Positions 16,210 through 25,294 of a DNA stretch of 64,000 bases are shown one piece after another. Within the stretch, counting starts at the first letter, position 1; each line of letters begins with the position of its first letter. A program made the position numbers and the translations under genes. The notes under the pieces were generated by a model. It was not told where the DNA came from, made no database searches, and was given only the letters and a program-made list of their open reading frames with translations. Origin of the DNA: Desulfovibrio sp. (GTDB taxonomy: Bacteria; Desulfobacterota; Desulfovibrionia; Desulfovibrionales; Desulfovibrionaceae); assembly GCF_009712225.1 (NCBI RefSeq), contig NZ_WASP01000005.1, forward strand, positions 276,481-340,480. Reading direction: 5' to 3'.

Positions 16210-17547
16210 ATGCAAACCGTAGAAAACAATCATTCTGGAGCCGGTGCGGAAGGGCTTTGGGACAAGCTGCTCAACTTCAAGATCGGTCCCGTGCCGCTTC
16301 CGGCCTATCTGTTTTTTGCCGCAGTGATCTTTTTGGCCTCGTATTACGGCAAACTGCCCAAGGATATGATTGGCGGTTTTGCCGTGATGCTGATTCTGGG
16401 CATACTGCTGGGCGACATGGGCTTGCGCCTGCCTGTGCTCAAGGATATTGGCGGGCCCGCCATTCTTTCCATCTTTGTGCCCTCTGTGCTGGTATTTTAC
16501 GGCCTGCTTGACGGCCCGGCCAAGGAAGCCGTTTTTCACTTTACCGGCGGCAAGGGCGGCGGCGCCAACTTTCTGTATTTTTATATCGCCAGCCTGGTGA
16601 CGGGCAGTATTCTGGGCATGCTGCGGCAGGTGCTCATTCAGGGCTTTCTGCGCATGTTTGTACCCCTGATTCTGGGTACGCTGGCAAGCTGTATCGTGGG
16701 CACGGGCGTTGGTACGCTGCTGGGCCACGGCGTATTTGAAAGCTTCTTCTACATTGTTGTTCCCATCATTTCCGGCGGCGTGGGCGAGGGAATTCTGCCT
16801 CTTTCGGCCGGTTATGCCGAAATCCAGGGCGTTGATCCCGGCAAGTTCATTGCCATGGTGGCCCCGGCTGCCATGCTGGGCAACGTGACGGCCATCATCT
16901 GCGCGGGCATGCTGCGCCGCTACGCCATCAAGCATCCCGAAAGCACGGGCAACGGCAAGCTGGTACGCATGGGTGGCGACGACCTGTTGCCCACTGAAGG
17001 CAAGGAAGTCATCGACGTTACCATTCTGGGCATGGGCCTGCTCACCGCCTGCTGCTTCTACCTGTTCGGCATGCTGGTGAACATGATCATTCCCATTCCC
17101 GCACCCATCATCATGATTCTGTCTGCCGCCATCGTAAAGGCTCTGGGCATCATGCCCGCCATTGTTGAAAAGGCCGCCAAGCAGTTCTACCTCTTTGTTT
17201 CCAAAAACCTCACCTGGGCGCTGCTGGTGGGTATTGGCGTGTGCTACACCCCCTGGAAGGACGTGGTGGCCGTTATCCAGCCCAGCTACGTCATCACGGT
17301 TGTTGCCACGGTGCTCTCCATGGTTGCCTGCGGCTTCTTTACCGCCCGCTTCCTCAACATGTACCCCGTGGAATCTGCCCTCGTTACCGCTTGCCACAGC
17401 GGCCTTGGCGGCACGGGCGACGTGGCCATTCTCTCCGCCTCGGCCCGCATGGAGCTGATGCCCTTTGCTCAGATTTCCACGCGTATCGGCGGCGCTTCGG
17501 TGGTGGTCATGGCAGTTATTCTCATGCGCATTTTTTACGCGGGCTAG
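16210..17547 (+). CDS. citS: 2-hydroxycarboxylate transporter family citrate carrier
   Basis: A 445-aa membrane protein of the 2HCT family (CitS, CitP, MaeN), secondary carriers for citrate or malate coupled to Na+ or H+. It has both hallmark re-entrant-loop motifs, IISGGVGEGILPLSAGYAE in the first half and CHSGLGGTGDVAILSASARM near the C-terminus. The C-terminal arginine in the region QISTRIGGA, which binds the substrate carboxylate in this family, is also present. It begins at 16210 after GGAGGG. The citrate lyase genes follow directly, so citrate is the likely substrate. The symbol reflects the family; Na+ coupling is not shown by the sequence. Confidence 0.9.
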   Translation: MQTVENNHSGAGAEGLWDKLLNFKIGPVPLPAYLFFAAVIFLASYYGKLPKDMIGGFAVMLILGILLGDMGLRLPVLKDIGGPAILSIFVPSVLVFYGLLDGPAKEAVFHFTGGKGGGANFLYFYIASLVTGSILGMLRQVLIQGFLRMFVPLILGTLASCIVGTGVGTLLGHGVFESFFYIVVPIISGGVGEGILPLSAGYAEIQGVDPGKFIAMVAPAAMLGNVTAIICAGMLRRYAIKHPESTGNGKLVRMGGDDLLPTEGKEVIDVTILGMGLLTACCFYLFGMLVNMIIPIPAPIIMILSAAIVKALGIMPAIVEKAAKQFYLFVSKNLTWALLVGIGVCYTPWKDVVAVIQPSYVITVVATVLSMVACGFFTARFLNMYPVESALVTACHSGLGGTGDVAILSASARMELMPFAQISTRIGGASVVVMAVILMRIFYAG

Positions 17548-17568
17548 ACGCAAACAGATATTGGGCTT

Positions 17569-17606
17569 CCCCGGAAGGCGCAGGTCTTCCGGGGACTGCC
17601 TGTTTT
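17569..17606 (+). terminator. Terminator-like hairpin between citS and citC
   Basis: A perfect 9-bp stem CCCCGGAAG / CTTCCGGGG (17569-17577, 17586-17594) encloses 8 nt and is followed after 7 nt by five T. It probably reduces read-through from the carrier gene into the lyase genes rather than stopping it completely. Confidence 0.6.
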
Positions 17607-17648
17607 TGCCTTGCAGGAATGGCCGGGCGCATGCCCAGGGATACGAGC

Positions 17649-18701
17649 ATGCAGGAATATCGCCAGATATTGATTGATACTGAATGGGCCGAAGCCGAGA
17701 GGCTGCTGCTCGCTGCCGGGCTGGGCATGCCCACGGGCTGCGACTACGGGCTGGCCTACTACGAAGACGACACCATGCTTGCCTGCGGTTTTTTGGCGGG
17801 CAATGTGCTGTGCGGTTTTTGCGTGAGCCCTGCGGCGCAGGGCGGCGGCGTGTCTACCGCCATTCTGAGCCGTCTGGTGCTGCACGGTAAACAGAAGGGC
17901 ATCAACCACTTCTTCATTTTCACCAAGGCCAGCGAGGCGGAAAAATTCGCGGCAGCGGGCTTTACCCTTGTGGCCCGTACAGGGCAGGCGGCCTTGCTGG
18001 AACAGGGGCGGCCCAACTATGCAGACTGGCTGGCCGCCACGCGTGAACGCATGGCGGATTTTGCAGGGCAGCAGACGGCTCCGGTTCTTGGGGCCATTGT
18101 CATGAACGCCAATCCCTTTACCCGTGGGCACGAATATCTCGCCAGCACTGCAGCCGCCTCCTGCGACCGTTTGCTGGTTTTTGTAGTGCAGGAAGACGTT
18201 TCCGTTGTGCCTTTTGCCGTGCGCTTCCGGCTGGTGAGCGAGGGGCTGGCCCACCTGGGCAATGTGCTGGTGCTGCCCGCCGGGCCGTACATGGTGTCGC
18301 GCGCCAGCTTTCCCGCCTATTTTACGGCAGACGAAGCGCGCGGCAGCGTGCATGCGGGCCTTGACTGCGCCCTCTTTGCCACACGCATCGCGCCCGATCT
18401 GGGCATTTTCATCCGCTTTGTGGGTACTGAACCCTTCGATCCCGTAACCCGGCAGTACAACAGGGTTATGACGCAGGAATTTGCGCACTCCGGGTTGATC
18501 CTGCGGGAAATTCCCCGTCTGGAATCCGCCGGTGCGGCGGTGAGCGCCTCGCGCGTGCGCGCCCTGCTGCAGGGAAACACCTGCGAGGCCCGCTGGCGCG
18601 AGCTTGAAATGCTGTTGCCCAAGGTAACCTATGATTTTTTGCGTTCCCGAGAGGGGGTAGACCTGCTGTGCAGGCTCCAGAATCATGTGGGGCGGCACTG
18701 A
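17649..18701 (+). CDS. citC: [Citrate (pro-3S)-lyase] ligase
   Basis: CitC acetylates the thiol of the citrate lyase prosthetic group using acetate and ATP, switching the enzyme on. The protein has an N-terminal GNAT-like part (VSPAAQGGGVSTAILSRLV) and a C-terminal nucleotidyltransferase part. The latter has the HxGH-type motif NPFTRGHEYL and the SASRVR motif near the end. I place the start at 17649 (MQEYRQILIDTEW), which follows AGGGA and gives 350 residues, usual for CitC. In-frame ATGs at 17619 and 17631 have poorer ribosome sites, and the longer open frame runs back into citS. It is the first gene of the lyase cluster. Confidence 0.92.
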   Translation: MQEYRQILIDTEWAEAERLLLAAGLGMPTGCDYGLAYYEDDTMLACGFLAGNVLCGFCVSPAAQGGGVSTAILSRLVLHGKQKGINHFFIFTKASEAEKFAAAGFTLVARTGQAALLEQGRPNYADWLAATRERMADFAGQQTAPVLGAIVMNANPFTRGHEYLASTAAASCDRLLVFVVQEDVSVVPFAVRFRLVSEGLAHLGNVLVLPAGPYMVSRASFPAYFTADEARGSVHAGLDCALFATRIAPDLGIFIRFVGTEPFDPVTRQYNRVMTQEFAHSGLILREIPRLESAGAAVSASRVRALLQGNTCEARWRELEMLLPKVTYDFLRSREGVDLLCRLQNHVGRH

Positions 18702-18776
18702 GGGGCCTGCGGCAATGGCCGTGAATGTTCTGGTCTGATTTCATGCAGGCGGCGCTGCCGCCGGAGGAGATACTAT

Positions 18777-19049
18777 ATGAGCGCACACGTGAGCGCAGTG
18801 GCGGGTACACTGGAATCAAACGACATTCTTGTAACCATCAGCAGCACCGGCGGCAGCGCCAACAGCGTGAGCCTGTCGAGCATTGTCATAAGCCAGTTTG
18901 GCCCGGCCATCAGGGCGGTCATTGACCAGTGCCTTGAAGCCTCGGGCCTTTCTGGCGTGGAGGTAACCGTGCAGGACAAGGGCGCGCTGGAGTGCACCAT
19001 CAAGGCCCGCATGGAAACGGCCATCGCCCGCTACAAGGAGAAGATGTGA
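18777..19049 (+). CDS. citD: Citrate lyase acyl carrier protein (gamma subunit)
   Basis: A 90-aa carrier protein that holds the 2'-(5''-triphosphoribosyl)-3'-dephospho-CoA arm of citrate lyase. The attachment serine is Ser14 in AGTLESND, the same position as in well-studied CitD proteins. The start follows GGAGGAG. Its TGA shares a base with the citE ATG (TGATG), so the subunits are translationally coupled. Confidence 0.95.
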   Translation: MSAHVSAVAGTLESNDILVTISSTGGSANSVSLSSIVISQFGPAIRAVIDQCLEASGLSGVEVTVQDKGALECTIKARMETAIARYKEKM

Positions 19050-19903
19050 TGCGCAACCGCACGTTTCTTTTCATGCCCGGTAACAACCCCGGCATGCTTG
19101 CCAGCGCCCAGTGTCTGGGCGCTGACGTGGTTATTTTTGATCTTGAAGACGCCGTGGCCCGGCAGGAAAAAGACGCGGCGCGCAACCTGGTGAGCCACGC
19201 GCTCAAAGAGCTGCGGCCCCAGGGCGTGGGTATTACCGTGCGCATCAACGGGCTGGATACTCCCTTTTGGCAGGCAGACATGGAAGCCGTGGTGGAGGCT
19301 CGCACCAACTTTGTGATGGTTCCCAAGATGGAACGGGCAGAGGAAGTGCAACAGGTGGCCGAAGCCATCGAGGCTGCGCGCCGCAAGTTTGGCGTGCAGG
19401 AAAAGGTTGAGGCTCTGGTGATTGTGGAAACGCCAATGGGCCTTGAAAACGTGTACGCCATCGCCTCTGCCAGCCCCCTGCTGCGGGGTATACTGCTTGG
19501 GGCGGAAGACTTTACGGCTGCCATGGGCGCGCAACGCACGGCAGAAGGGGCAGAGATCGCCTACGCCCGTTCGCGTCTGCTCACGGCCTGCAAGGCTGCG
19601 GGCGTGCTGGCCATTGATACACCCTTTCCCTTTGTTTCCGACCTTGAGGGGCTGGAAAAAGACGCGGCCTTTGCCGTGCAGCTTGGCTTTGACGGCAAGG
19701 CCGTTATTTCGCCCCACCATGTGCACCGGGTCAACCGCGCCTTTGTGCCCGCGCCGGAAAAAATCAACTGGGCAAAGCGCGTTATGGCCGCCGCCCGGCT
19801 GGCCGAAGCCGAAGGCAAGGGCGCTGTTTCACTGGACGGCATGATGATTGACCTGCCCATTATCAAAAGGGCGGAACGCATACTGCTTTTGGCCGATGTC
19901 TAA
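19049..19903 (+). CDS. citE: Citrate lyase beta subunit (citryl-ACP lyase)
   Basis: CitE cleaves citryl-ACP to oxaloacetate and acetyl-ACP. The 284-aa protein belongs to the HpcH/HpaI aldolase family with the usual signatures: RTFLFMPGNNPGM at the N-terminus, VVIFDLEDAV (metal/phosphate region), NGLDTPFW, FVMVPKMERAEEV, VIVETPMGLENVYAIA, LLGAEDFTAAMGAQRT and AVISPHHVHRVNRAF. The start is the ATG overlapping the citD stop, with AAGGAG upstream. An apparent N-terminal extension in frame lies inside citD and is not used. It is followed after 13 bp by citF. Confidence 0.95.
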   Translation: MRNRTFLFMPGNNPGMLASAQCLGADVVIFDLEDAVARQEKDAARNLVSHALKELRPQGVGITVRINGLDTPFWQADMEAVVEARTNFVMVPKMERAEEVQQVAEAIEAARRKFGVQEKVEALVIVETPMGLENVYAIASASPLLRGILLGAEDFTAAMGAQRTAEGAEIAYARSRLLTACKAAGVLAIDTPFPFVSDLEGLEKDAAFAVQLGFDGKAVISPHHVHRVNRAFVPAPEKINWAKRVMAAARLAEAEGKGAVSLDGMMIDLPIIKRAERILLLADV

Positions 19904-19916
19904 AGGGGGCGCAGCC

Positions 19917-21323
19917 ATGAAAAACAAGTTTATCGCAACTATTGCCGATGCCCTGCGCCAGTGCGGCATTGCCGACGGCATGACGCTGTCGTTCCACCAC
20001 CACCTGCGCAACGGCGACCATGTGGTCAACATGACCATGGACGCCGTGGCCTCGCTGGGCATCAAAAATATCACCGTGGCCTGCTCGTCGATGTTTCCCG
20101 TGCACGAACACCTTGTGCAGCACATCAAGAGCGGCGTTATCACCGGCATTGATACAGACTACATGAGCGGCCCGCTGGCCCGCGCCGTTTCAGAGGGGCT
20201 GTTGCCCACGCCTGTCATGTTTCGCTCGCACGGGGGCAGGCCGCGCGCCATCGGCGAGGGCTCGCTCAAGATAGACATTGCCGTTATCGCCGCTCCGGCG
20301 GTGGATTCGCTGGGCAATATCAACGGTACGGAAGGCCCTTCGGCCTGCGGTTCACTTGGCTATGCCCTGCCCGACGCCAAACACGCCAGACACGTCATTG
20401 CCGTTACCGACCATCTGGTGCAGGGCGGTCTTGGCCGCGTAAGCATCCCCCACGATCAGGTTGACCATGTGGTTGTGGTGGACAAGATCGGCGATCCGGC
20501 GGGCATTGTTTCCGGCTCCATCAGCCTTACCCGCGACCCTGTGGCCCTTGCCATCGCCCGCAGCGCCCAGGCTGTCATCCGCGCCTCGGGCCTGCTCAAG
20601 GACGGTTTCAACTATCAGACCGGCGCTGGCGGCGCTTCGCTGGCGGCTTCCATCTTTTTGCAGGAAGACATGCGCGCCATGAAGTTGCACGGCGGTTTTC
20701 TGCTGGGCGGCATTACCAAATACATGGTTGAAATGCTTGATGAAGGCCTGTTTGACAATGTGTACGATGTGCAGTGCTTTGACCTGAGCAGTGTGCAGTC
20801 CATTGCCCGCAATCCGCGCCATGTGGAAATATCGGCGGATACCTACGCCAACCCGGCCAGCAAAAGCGCCTGTGTGGACTATCTGGACGCGGTGCTGCTG
20901 GGCGCCACCGAGGTGGATATGAACTTTAACGTCAACGTGACCACCGATTCAAACGGCAATATCATCGGCGGTTCGGGCGGCCACAACGATGCCGCCGCCG
21001 GAGCCAAGCTGACCATCATTGTGGCCCCGCTGGTGCGCGCGCGTCTGCCCATCGTGGTGGACAGGTGCACCACCCTCACCACCAGAGGTGAAACCGTGGA
21101 CGTGCTGGTGACCGAGCGCGGCATAGCCGTAAATCCGGCGCGTAAAGAGCTGGCCGACCGCCTGCGCGATGCCCGCCTGCCAGTGTGCGACATTGCCGAG
21201 CTGCACGAAACAGCCATGAAAATGACCGGCAAGCCGTTGTCCTTCGAGCACGGAGAAAAGGTGGTGGGCACGGTGGAGTACCGCGACGGAACAATTGTGG
21301 ACAAAATATACGCCACAAAGTAA
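19917..21323 (+). CDS. citF: Citrate lyase alpha subunit (citrate:acetyl-ACP transferase)
   Basis: CitF swaps acetate for citrate on the carrier protein. The 468-aa protein has family motifs ITVACSSMFPVHEHLV, SHGGRPRAIGEG, INGTEGPSACGSLGYA, QTGAGGASLAASIFL, GGFLLGGITKYMVEML and DSNGNIIGGSGGHNDAAAGA. I start it at 19917 (MKNKFIATIADAL), 7 nt after a GGGGG run. An ATG at 19896 is possible but overlaps the end of citE. With this start it lacks roughly 40 residues found at the N-terminus of the enterobacterial protein, before the ADGMTLSFHHHLRNGD region; the core is intact. Confidence 0.94.
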   Translation: MKNKFIATIADALRQCGIADGMTLSFHHHLRNGDHVVNMTMDAVASLGIKNITVACSSMFPVHEHLVQHIKSGVITGIDTDYMSGPLARAVSEGLLPTPVMFRSHGGRPRAIGEGSLKIDIAVIAAPAVDSLGNINGTEGPSACGSLGYALPDAKHARHVIAVTDHLVQGGLGRVSIPHDQVDHVVVVDKIGDPAGIVSGSISLTRDPVALAIARSAQAVIRASGLLKDGFNYQTGAGGASLAASIFLQEDMRAMKLHGGFLLGGITKYMVEMLDEGLFDNVYDVQCFDLSSVQSIARNPRHVEISADTYANPASKSACVDYLDAVLLGATEVDMNFNVNVTTDSNGNIIGGSGGHNDAAAGAKLTIIVAPLVRARLPIVVDRCTTLTTRGETVDVLVTERGIAVNPARKELADRLRDARLPVCDIAELHETAMKMTGKPLSFEHGEKVVGTVEYRDGTIVDKIYATK

Positions 21324-21371
21324 GCCCCGCACACCCTCCTGGCGGGGGTACGCCCCCCGCCAGCGCGGGGC
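21324..21371 (+). other. Strong nested hairpin between citF and citX
   Basis: The 60-bp gap holds an inner 10-bp stem CTGGCGGGGG / CCCCCGCCAG (21339-21348, 21354-21363) with a short loop. It lies inside an outer 7-bp stem GCCCCGC / GCGGGGC. It ends at the base before the citX ribosome site and has no T run. It may set the ratio of lyase subunits to the cofactor-loading proteins. Confidence 0.65.
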
Positions 21372-21383
21372 AGGAGAACATGC

Positions 21384-21956
21384 ATGGATTTTTGCCAGCT
21401 GCTTGCCGAACGCGAACGCCGGTGGAATACACGTTTGTCACTGGCTGGCCTGTACAATTGCCCGGTGCTTTCCCTGACACTGAACATTCCCGGGCCGGAC
21501 AAGAATCTGCCCGGTGCGGATGCCGCATTGGGCCTGCTGCGGACAGAACTGTGCGCGGCGGTGGAAGCGGCAGGGGGAACGTGCGTAGATGAATGCCAGT
21601 TCGCAGGCCCGGACGGCCCCGCGTGGGTGGCCGCCGTGCGTATGGACGCCATGGCTCTCAAGCATCTGGCAGTAGCGGTGGAAGAAAGCCACTTTCTCGG
21701 CAGGCTGGCCGATGCGGACGTAATGGATTCGCAGGGGCAGCCCGTGAACCGCGAGCATGTGGCAGGCACGCCGAATGCTGTCGAGGGCGGCGCAGCGCAG
21801 GGCCGTGCGCCGCGTCAGTGTTTTTTGTGTTTCCGCCCCGCCAGCCTGTGCCGCCGCGAGGGCAGGCACAGCCTTGATGAACTGCTGGCCGTCGTGCATC
21901 GTACGCTGCGTCTTGCCAGTGAAAATGCAGGGCAGGAACAGGCATGTCGGCCGTAA
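21384..21956 (+). CDS. citX: Citrate lyase holo-[acyl-carrier protein] synthase
   Basis: CitX attaches the triphosphoribosyl-dephospho-CoA group to apo-CitD. The 190-aa protein shows the expected features: an N-terminal LLAERERRWNTRLSL segment, the nucleotidyltransferase motif LGRLADADVMD (family pattern G-x-L-x-D-x-D-V), and the C-terminal cysteine-rich pattern CFLCFRPASLCRREGRHS. The ATG at 21384 is 7 nt after AGGAG. It overlaps citG by 13 nt, so synthesis and attachment of the cofactor arm are coupled. Confidence 0.93.
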   Translation: MDFCQLLAERERRWNTRLSLAGLYNCPVLSLTLNIPGPDKNLPGADAALGLLRTELCAAVEAAGGTCVDECQFAGPDGPAWVAAVRMDAMALKHLAVAVEESHFLGRLADADVMDSQGQPVNREHVAGTPNAVEGGAAQGRAPRQCFLCFRPASLCRREGRHSLDELLAVVHRTLRLASENAGQEQACRP

Positions 21957-22975
21957 CGCCACTGCTGGACGAGCTGTCCGGTGCAGATTGCTGGCATCAG
22001 GACGGCCTGCCTGCCTTGTCGCTGTGCCTGTCTGGTGAGCAGGTGACGGAGCTGGCTGCGCGCGCGGCCATACTTGAAGCAGCTGTAAGCCCCAAGCCGG
22101 GGCTGGTATGCCTGGGCAGCAACGGCGCGCACAGTGACATGGACTACCCCCTGTTTGTGCGCAGCGCCAAGGCCCTGCGACCTTATTTTGCGCAGGCCCA
22201 CGCCCTTGGCGAGACCACTCGCGATCTCTCGCCGGGGCAGGTTTTTGCCCGTTTGCGGCCCCTTGGAGTGTGGGCAGAGCAGTGCATGCTGCAGGCCACT
22301 GGTGGTATAAACACCCATAAAGGATTGATTTTTTCCATGGGGCTGTTTTGTGCTGCGGTGGGGCGCCTCAACAATGGCATGGCCGGGCAGGTGGTGTCCG
22401 CACTTGCGCTGCGGCAGGCGGCGGCGTCGTTCGTGAGCGGCATTGTGCGGAGGGATTTTGCTCCACTGGCTGAACATAAGGCGGCACAGCGTGGAACTCT
22501 GCGCTGCGGCGTGATGGGTGGCCTGAGCCCCCGTGATGCTCGGCCTGTGTTTGAGGCACAGCTGCAACGCGCGCTTACCGCCGGTGAAGTGCTGTACCTG
22601 CTCTACGGCGTAACGGGCATACGTGGCGAGGCCGAGCAGGGGTTCCCGCATGTGGGGCTGGCCCTACAGGCGCTGGAGGCGCACGGGGCAGCGCACGACC
22701 TCAACACGGCCATGGCCCACTGCCTGCTGGAGCTGGTGCAGGCCATGGATGATACAAATATTTTATGGCGCGGCGGCCCGGAGGGGTTGCGCCACGCGGC
22801 AAGCTCCGCACGGGCGGTACTGGCTGCCGGTGGCCTGGGCACTCACGTCGGGCAGGCGGCCTTGCGCCGCATGAGCGTCGATTTTGCACGCAAAAGACTG
22901 AGCCCCGGCGGCTGCGCCGACATTCTTGCTGTGAGCGTGTTTTTGTGGCTGTTGCGCTGCCACGGCACAGGCTGA
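21944..22975 (+). CDS. citG: Triphosphoribosyl-dephospho-CoA synthase
   Basis: CitG makes the cofactor precursor from ATP and dephospho-CoA. The 343-aa protein has the diagnostic motifs EAAVSPKPGLVCLGSNGAHSD followed by MDYPLF, then QATGGINTHKGLIFSMGL, LLYGVTGIRGEAEQGFP, and a final SPGGCADILA. It starts inside the end of citX (13-nt overlap) and is the last gene of the cluster. No oxaloacetate decarboxylase genes follow, so oxaloacetate must be handled elsewhere. The gene ends 7 bp from the convergent response regulator gene. Confidence 0.94.
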   Translation: MSAVTPLLDELSGADCWHQDGLPALSLCLSGEQVTELAARAAILEAAVSPKPGLVCLGSNGAHSDMDYPLFVRSAKALRPYFAQAHALGETTRDLSPGQVFARLRPLGVWAEQCMLQATGGINTHKGLIFSMGLFCAAVGRLNNGMAGQVVSALALRQAAASFVSGIVRRDFAPLAEHKAAQRGTLRCGVMGGLSPRDARPVFEAQLQRALTAGEVLYLLYGVTGIRGEAEQGFPHVGLALQALEAHGAAHDLNTAMAHCLLELVQAMDDTNILWRGGPEGLRHAASSARAVLAAGGLGTHVGQAALRRMSVDFARKRLSPGGCADILAVSVFLWLLRCHGTG

Positions 22976-22982
22976 CTCGCCC

Positions 22983-23663
22983 TTACGCAATCCAGTTGTA
23001 CAGGGTTACGGGACGGCCCGGGCCGCCGTAGTCCTTCACACTGCCAAGCCTGCCGGTGGCGGTGAGGTAGTCAAAGTATTTCTTTAACGAAATGCGCGAG
23101 ATACCCGCCAGCGGCTCAATGTCCTTGAGGCTGAACGGCCCCTCATACTGCTGCAATACCTGCATGACCGTTTTCAGCGTGCGTGCGTCAATGCCCTTGG
23201 GCGTGCCGGAATCGGGCGCGGGGCGCTCCTTTTTGATGAAAATGCGCCGGTCAAGCATCTCCTGGGTAATGGGAACCTCGGGCGAGATGAGCAGCTGGCG
23301 CTTTTCGCGGAACTGGAGCAGCGATTCGCGAAAGCGCTCAAAGGTAAAGGGTTTGACAATGTAGTCAGCCACGCCCATGCGCAGGGCGTTGAGAATGTCG
23401 TCGCTGTTCTGCGCGGCGGTTATCATGATTACATCGGTGTGGTAAAACTGCGACTTGATGATGCGCAGCAGCTCCATACCGTCCATGCCCGGCATGAATA
23501 CGTCAAGCAGCACCAGATCCACATGGTGCGCGCGCAGCAGGGCAAGGCCATCCTCGCCGGAATGGGCCGTATGCTCAAGGCTGAAGCCGTCTATACCTTC
23601 CAGATACCCGGCAGCCAGATCTGCCACCATGGGGTCGTCTTCAATGATGATGACGCGGATCAT
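22983..23663 (-). CDS. CitB/DcuR/DpiA-type response regulator
   Basis: A 226-aa response regulator with an N-terminal receiver (acidic pair at 8-10, phospho-acceptor Asp54 in LVLLDVFMPGMDG, conserved Lys in DYIVKPF). It has a C-terminal helix-turn-helix of the CitB type (FSLKDIEPLAGISRISLKKYFDYL). This family pairs with CitA/DcuS kinases and responds to citrate or C4-dicarboxylates. It is translationally coupled to the kinase gene (ATGA overlap) and convergent with the citrate lyase cluster, which is its likely target through the repeats at 16111-16148. Confidence 0.92.
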   Translation of the reverse strand: MIRVIIIEDDPMVADLAAGYLEGIDGFSLEHTAHSGEDGLALLRAHHVDLVLLDVFMPGMDGMELLRIIKSQFYHTDVIMITAAQNSDDILNALRMGVADYIVKPFTFERFRESLLQFREKRQLLISPEVPITQEMLDRRIFIKKERPAPDSGTPKGIDARTLKTVMQVLQQYEGPFSLKDIEPLAGISRISLKKYFDYLTATGRLGSVKDYGGPGRPVTLYNWIA

Positions 23664-25294
23664 GGGTTTTCTCCTTCCACCAGTGTGGTTGCTGGAATAC
23701 GGACAGTAAAGATGGAACCGTGCCCAAGCCTTGAATCAATTTCCACAGATCCGTCCACTTCGTCCAGCGTAAGCAGCAGCATGTACAGCCCTATGCCCCT
23801 GTTGGAGCCCTTGGTGGAAAAACCCTTGCTGAAGATTTTTTCCTGGTGTTCCTCTGCTATGCCGCGCCCGGTATCGGCCACCCACAAAATTAGCTGGCCC
23901 TTGTCGCCAGCGGGGGCAAAATCGCTTTCGATGTGCAGGGTAATGCGCTTCTCACCAGCATAGGTAACTGCGTCAAAGGCGTTGTCTATAAGGTTGCCCA
24001 CAATTGTCACCAGGGCGTGCGCTCCTTTGGCCGAAAGGGGCGGCAGCGCGCCGGTGCCCTCGATGTGCAGGGTAACGCCCAGCTCGTGGGCGCGGCTGTA
24101 CTTGCTCTCAAGAAAGCCCGCCATAATGGGATCCTTGACCAGCGCCGTGATGGATGAGGTTTCGCGCTTTTTGCTGCCGATGATGCGCTCGAGGTAGGCA
24201 TCGAGCTCTTCATAGCGCCTGTTGCGAAGCAGGCCCGAGATGACGTGCAGTTTGTTGAGATATTCGTGCGAGCGCGAGCGCAGGGCCTCGGCGTAGTTGC
24301 TGAGACCGGTGAGGCGCTCGGCCTGCGCGCGAACCTCTGTCATGTCGCGGAAGGTGGCCACCGCGCCGATAATTTTGCCCTGCACGCTTATGGGCGCACG
24401 GTTGGTCATGATGATGCAGCCGTTGATGTTCTGCTCCATATCATATTCTGGCTTGCCGCTTTCAATAATGGCGTCGAGCCGCGTGGCGGGAATGGTTTTT
24501 TGCACCGGCTGGCCTTCCAGCGGTCCGGTAACACCAGCGGAGCGCAGTATTTTTTCGGCCATTTCGTTAACAAGCACCAGTGTGCCGTCCTTGTTTACGG
24601 CAATAATGCCCTCGCGCACGGTGCGCAGAATGGCGTTGCGTTCTTCAAGCATACGCGCGATCTGGTGAGGCTCAAGGCCGAAAAGAATTTTCTTGATGGT
24701 GCGCGAAAGCATCACGGCCAGTACAATGCCAATACCCAGCGAAAGCACCAGAAGCCACGACAATGGCCCGCTCAGTCGTGAAACATTGGCCTCGATATCC
24801 TTGGACATGATGCCCACGGCCACTGCGCCCAGCTGCTTGCCCTGCTCGTCGTATATGGGCCTGAAGGCCCGCAGTGAAAAGCCGAACGACCCGCGCGCCG
24901 ACGAAATATAGGTGCGCCCTTTAAGGGAGTCGCCTTCGTCGCCGCCCATGATATGCCCGCCGATTTTCCACGCTTCGGGGTGATAGACGCGTATGCCCTG
25001 CATGTCGATGAGCACTATGAACTTTACGTTGGAGACGTGGGTGAGCATCTCCACAAAGTCCACCATCTGTTTGCGGCCCTCGGGCTTGCTTGAGCGCATG
25101 CCCTCGATGACGGTGGAGGATTCTGCCGAGAGTCTGGCCACGTTGGTGACGGTTTTTTCCGCCTCTTCATAGCCGTACTTGCTGATAAAATACGATTCTG
25201 CCAGATGGCTGAACAATATGGGCGGGCAGAGCGCAAGGCTCACCAGAATAACAAGTTTTACAAACAGACTGGAATTTTTGATTGCTTGCAGCAT
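23660..25294 (-). CDS. CitA/DcuS-type sensor histidine kinase
   Basis: The 544-aa kinase has two transmembrane helices (about 10-28 and 173-193) around a periplasmic single-Cache (PDC) sensor of about 140 residues. A cytoplasmic PAS domain follows (AILRTVREGIIAVNKDGTLV onward). The DcuS/CitA-type phospho-acceptor region RSRSHEYLNKLHVISGLL and the ATPase motifs NLIDNAFDA, ADTGRGI and GIGLYML complete it. The start at 25294 (MLQAIKNSSLF) gives a normal N-terminus, although no clear ribosome site precedes it; the longer frame to 25504 looks non-coding. It should sense external citrate or a related acid and phosphorylate the coupled regulator. Confidence 0.9.
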   Translation of the reverse strand: MLQAIKNSSLFVKLVILVSLALCPPILFSHLAESYFISKYGYEEAEKTVTNVARLSAESSTVIEGMRSSKPEGRKQMVDFVEMLTHVSNVKFIVLIDMQGIRVYHPEAWKIGGHIMGGDEGDSLKGRTYISSARGSFGFSLRAFRPIYDEQGKQLGAVAVGIMSKDIEANVSRLSGPLSWLLVLSLGIGIVLAVMLSRTIKKILFGLEPHQIARMLEERNAILRTVREGIIAVNKDGTLVLVNEMAEKILRSAGVTGPLEGQPVQKTIPATRLDAIIESGKPEYDMEQNINGCIIMTNRAPISVQGKIIGAVATFRDMTEVRAQAERLTGLSNYAEALRSRSHEYLNKLHVISGLLRNRRYEELDAYLERIIGSKKRETSSITALVKDPIMAGFLESKYSRAHELGVTLHIEGTGALPPLSAKGAHALVTIVGNLIDNAFDAVTYAGEKRITLHIESDFAPAGDKGQLILWVADTGRGIAEEHQEKIFSKGFSTKGSNRGIGLYMLLLTLDEVDGSVEIDSRLGHGSIFTVRIPATTLVEGENP

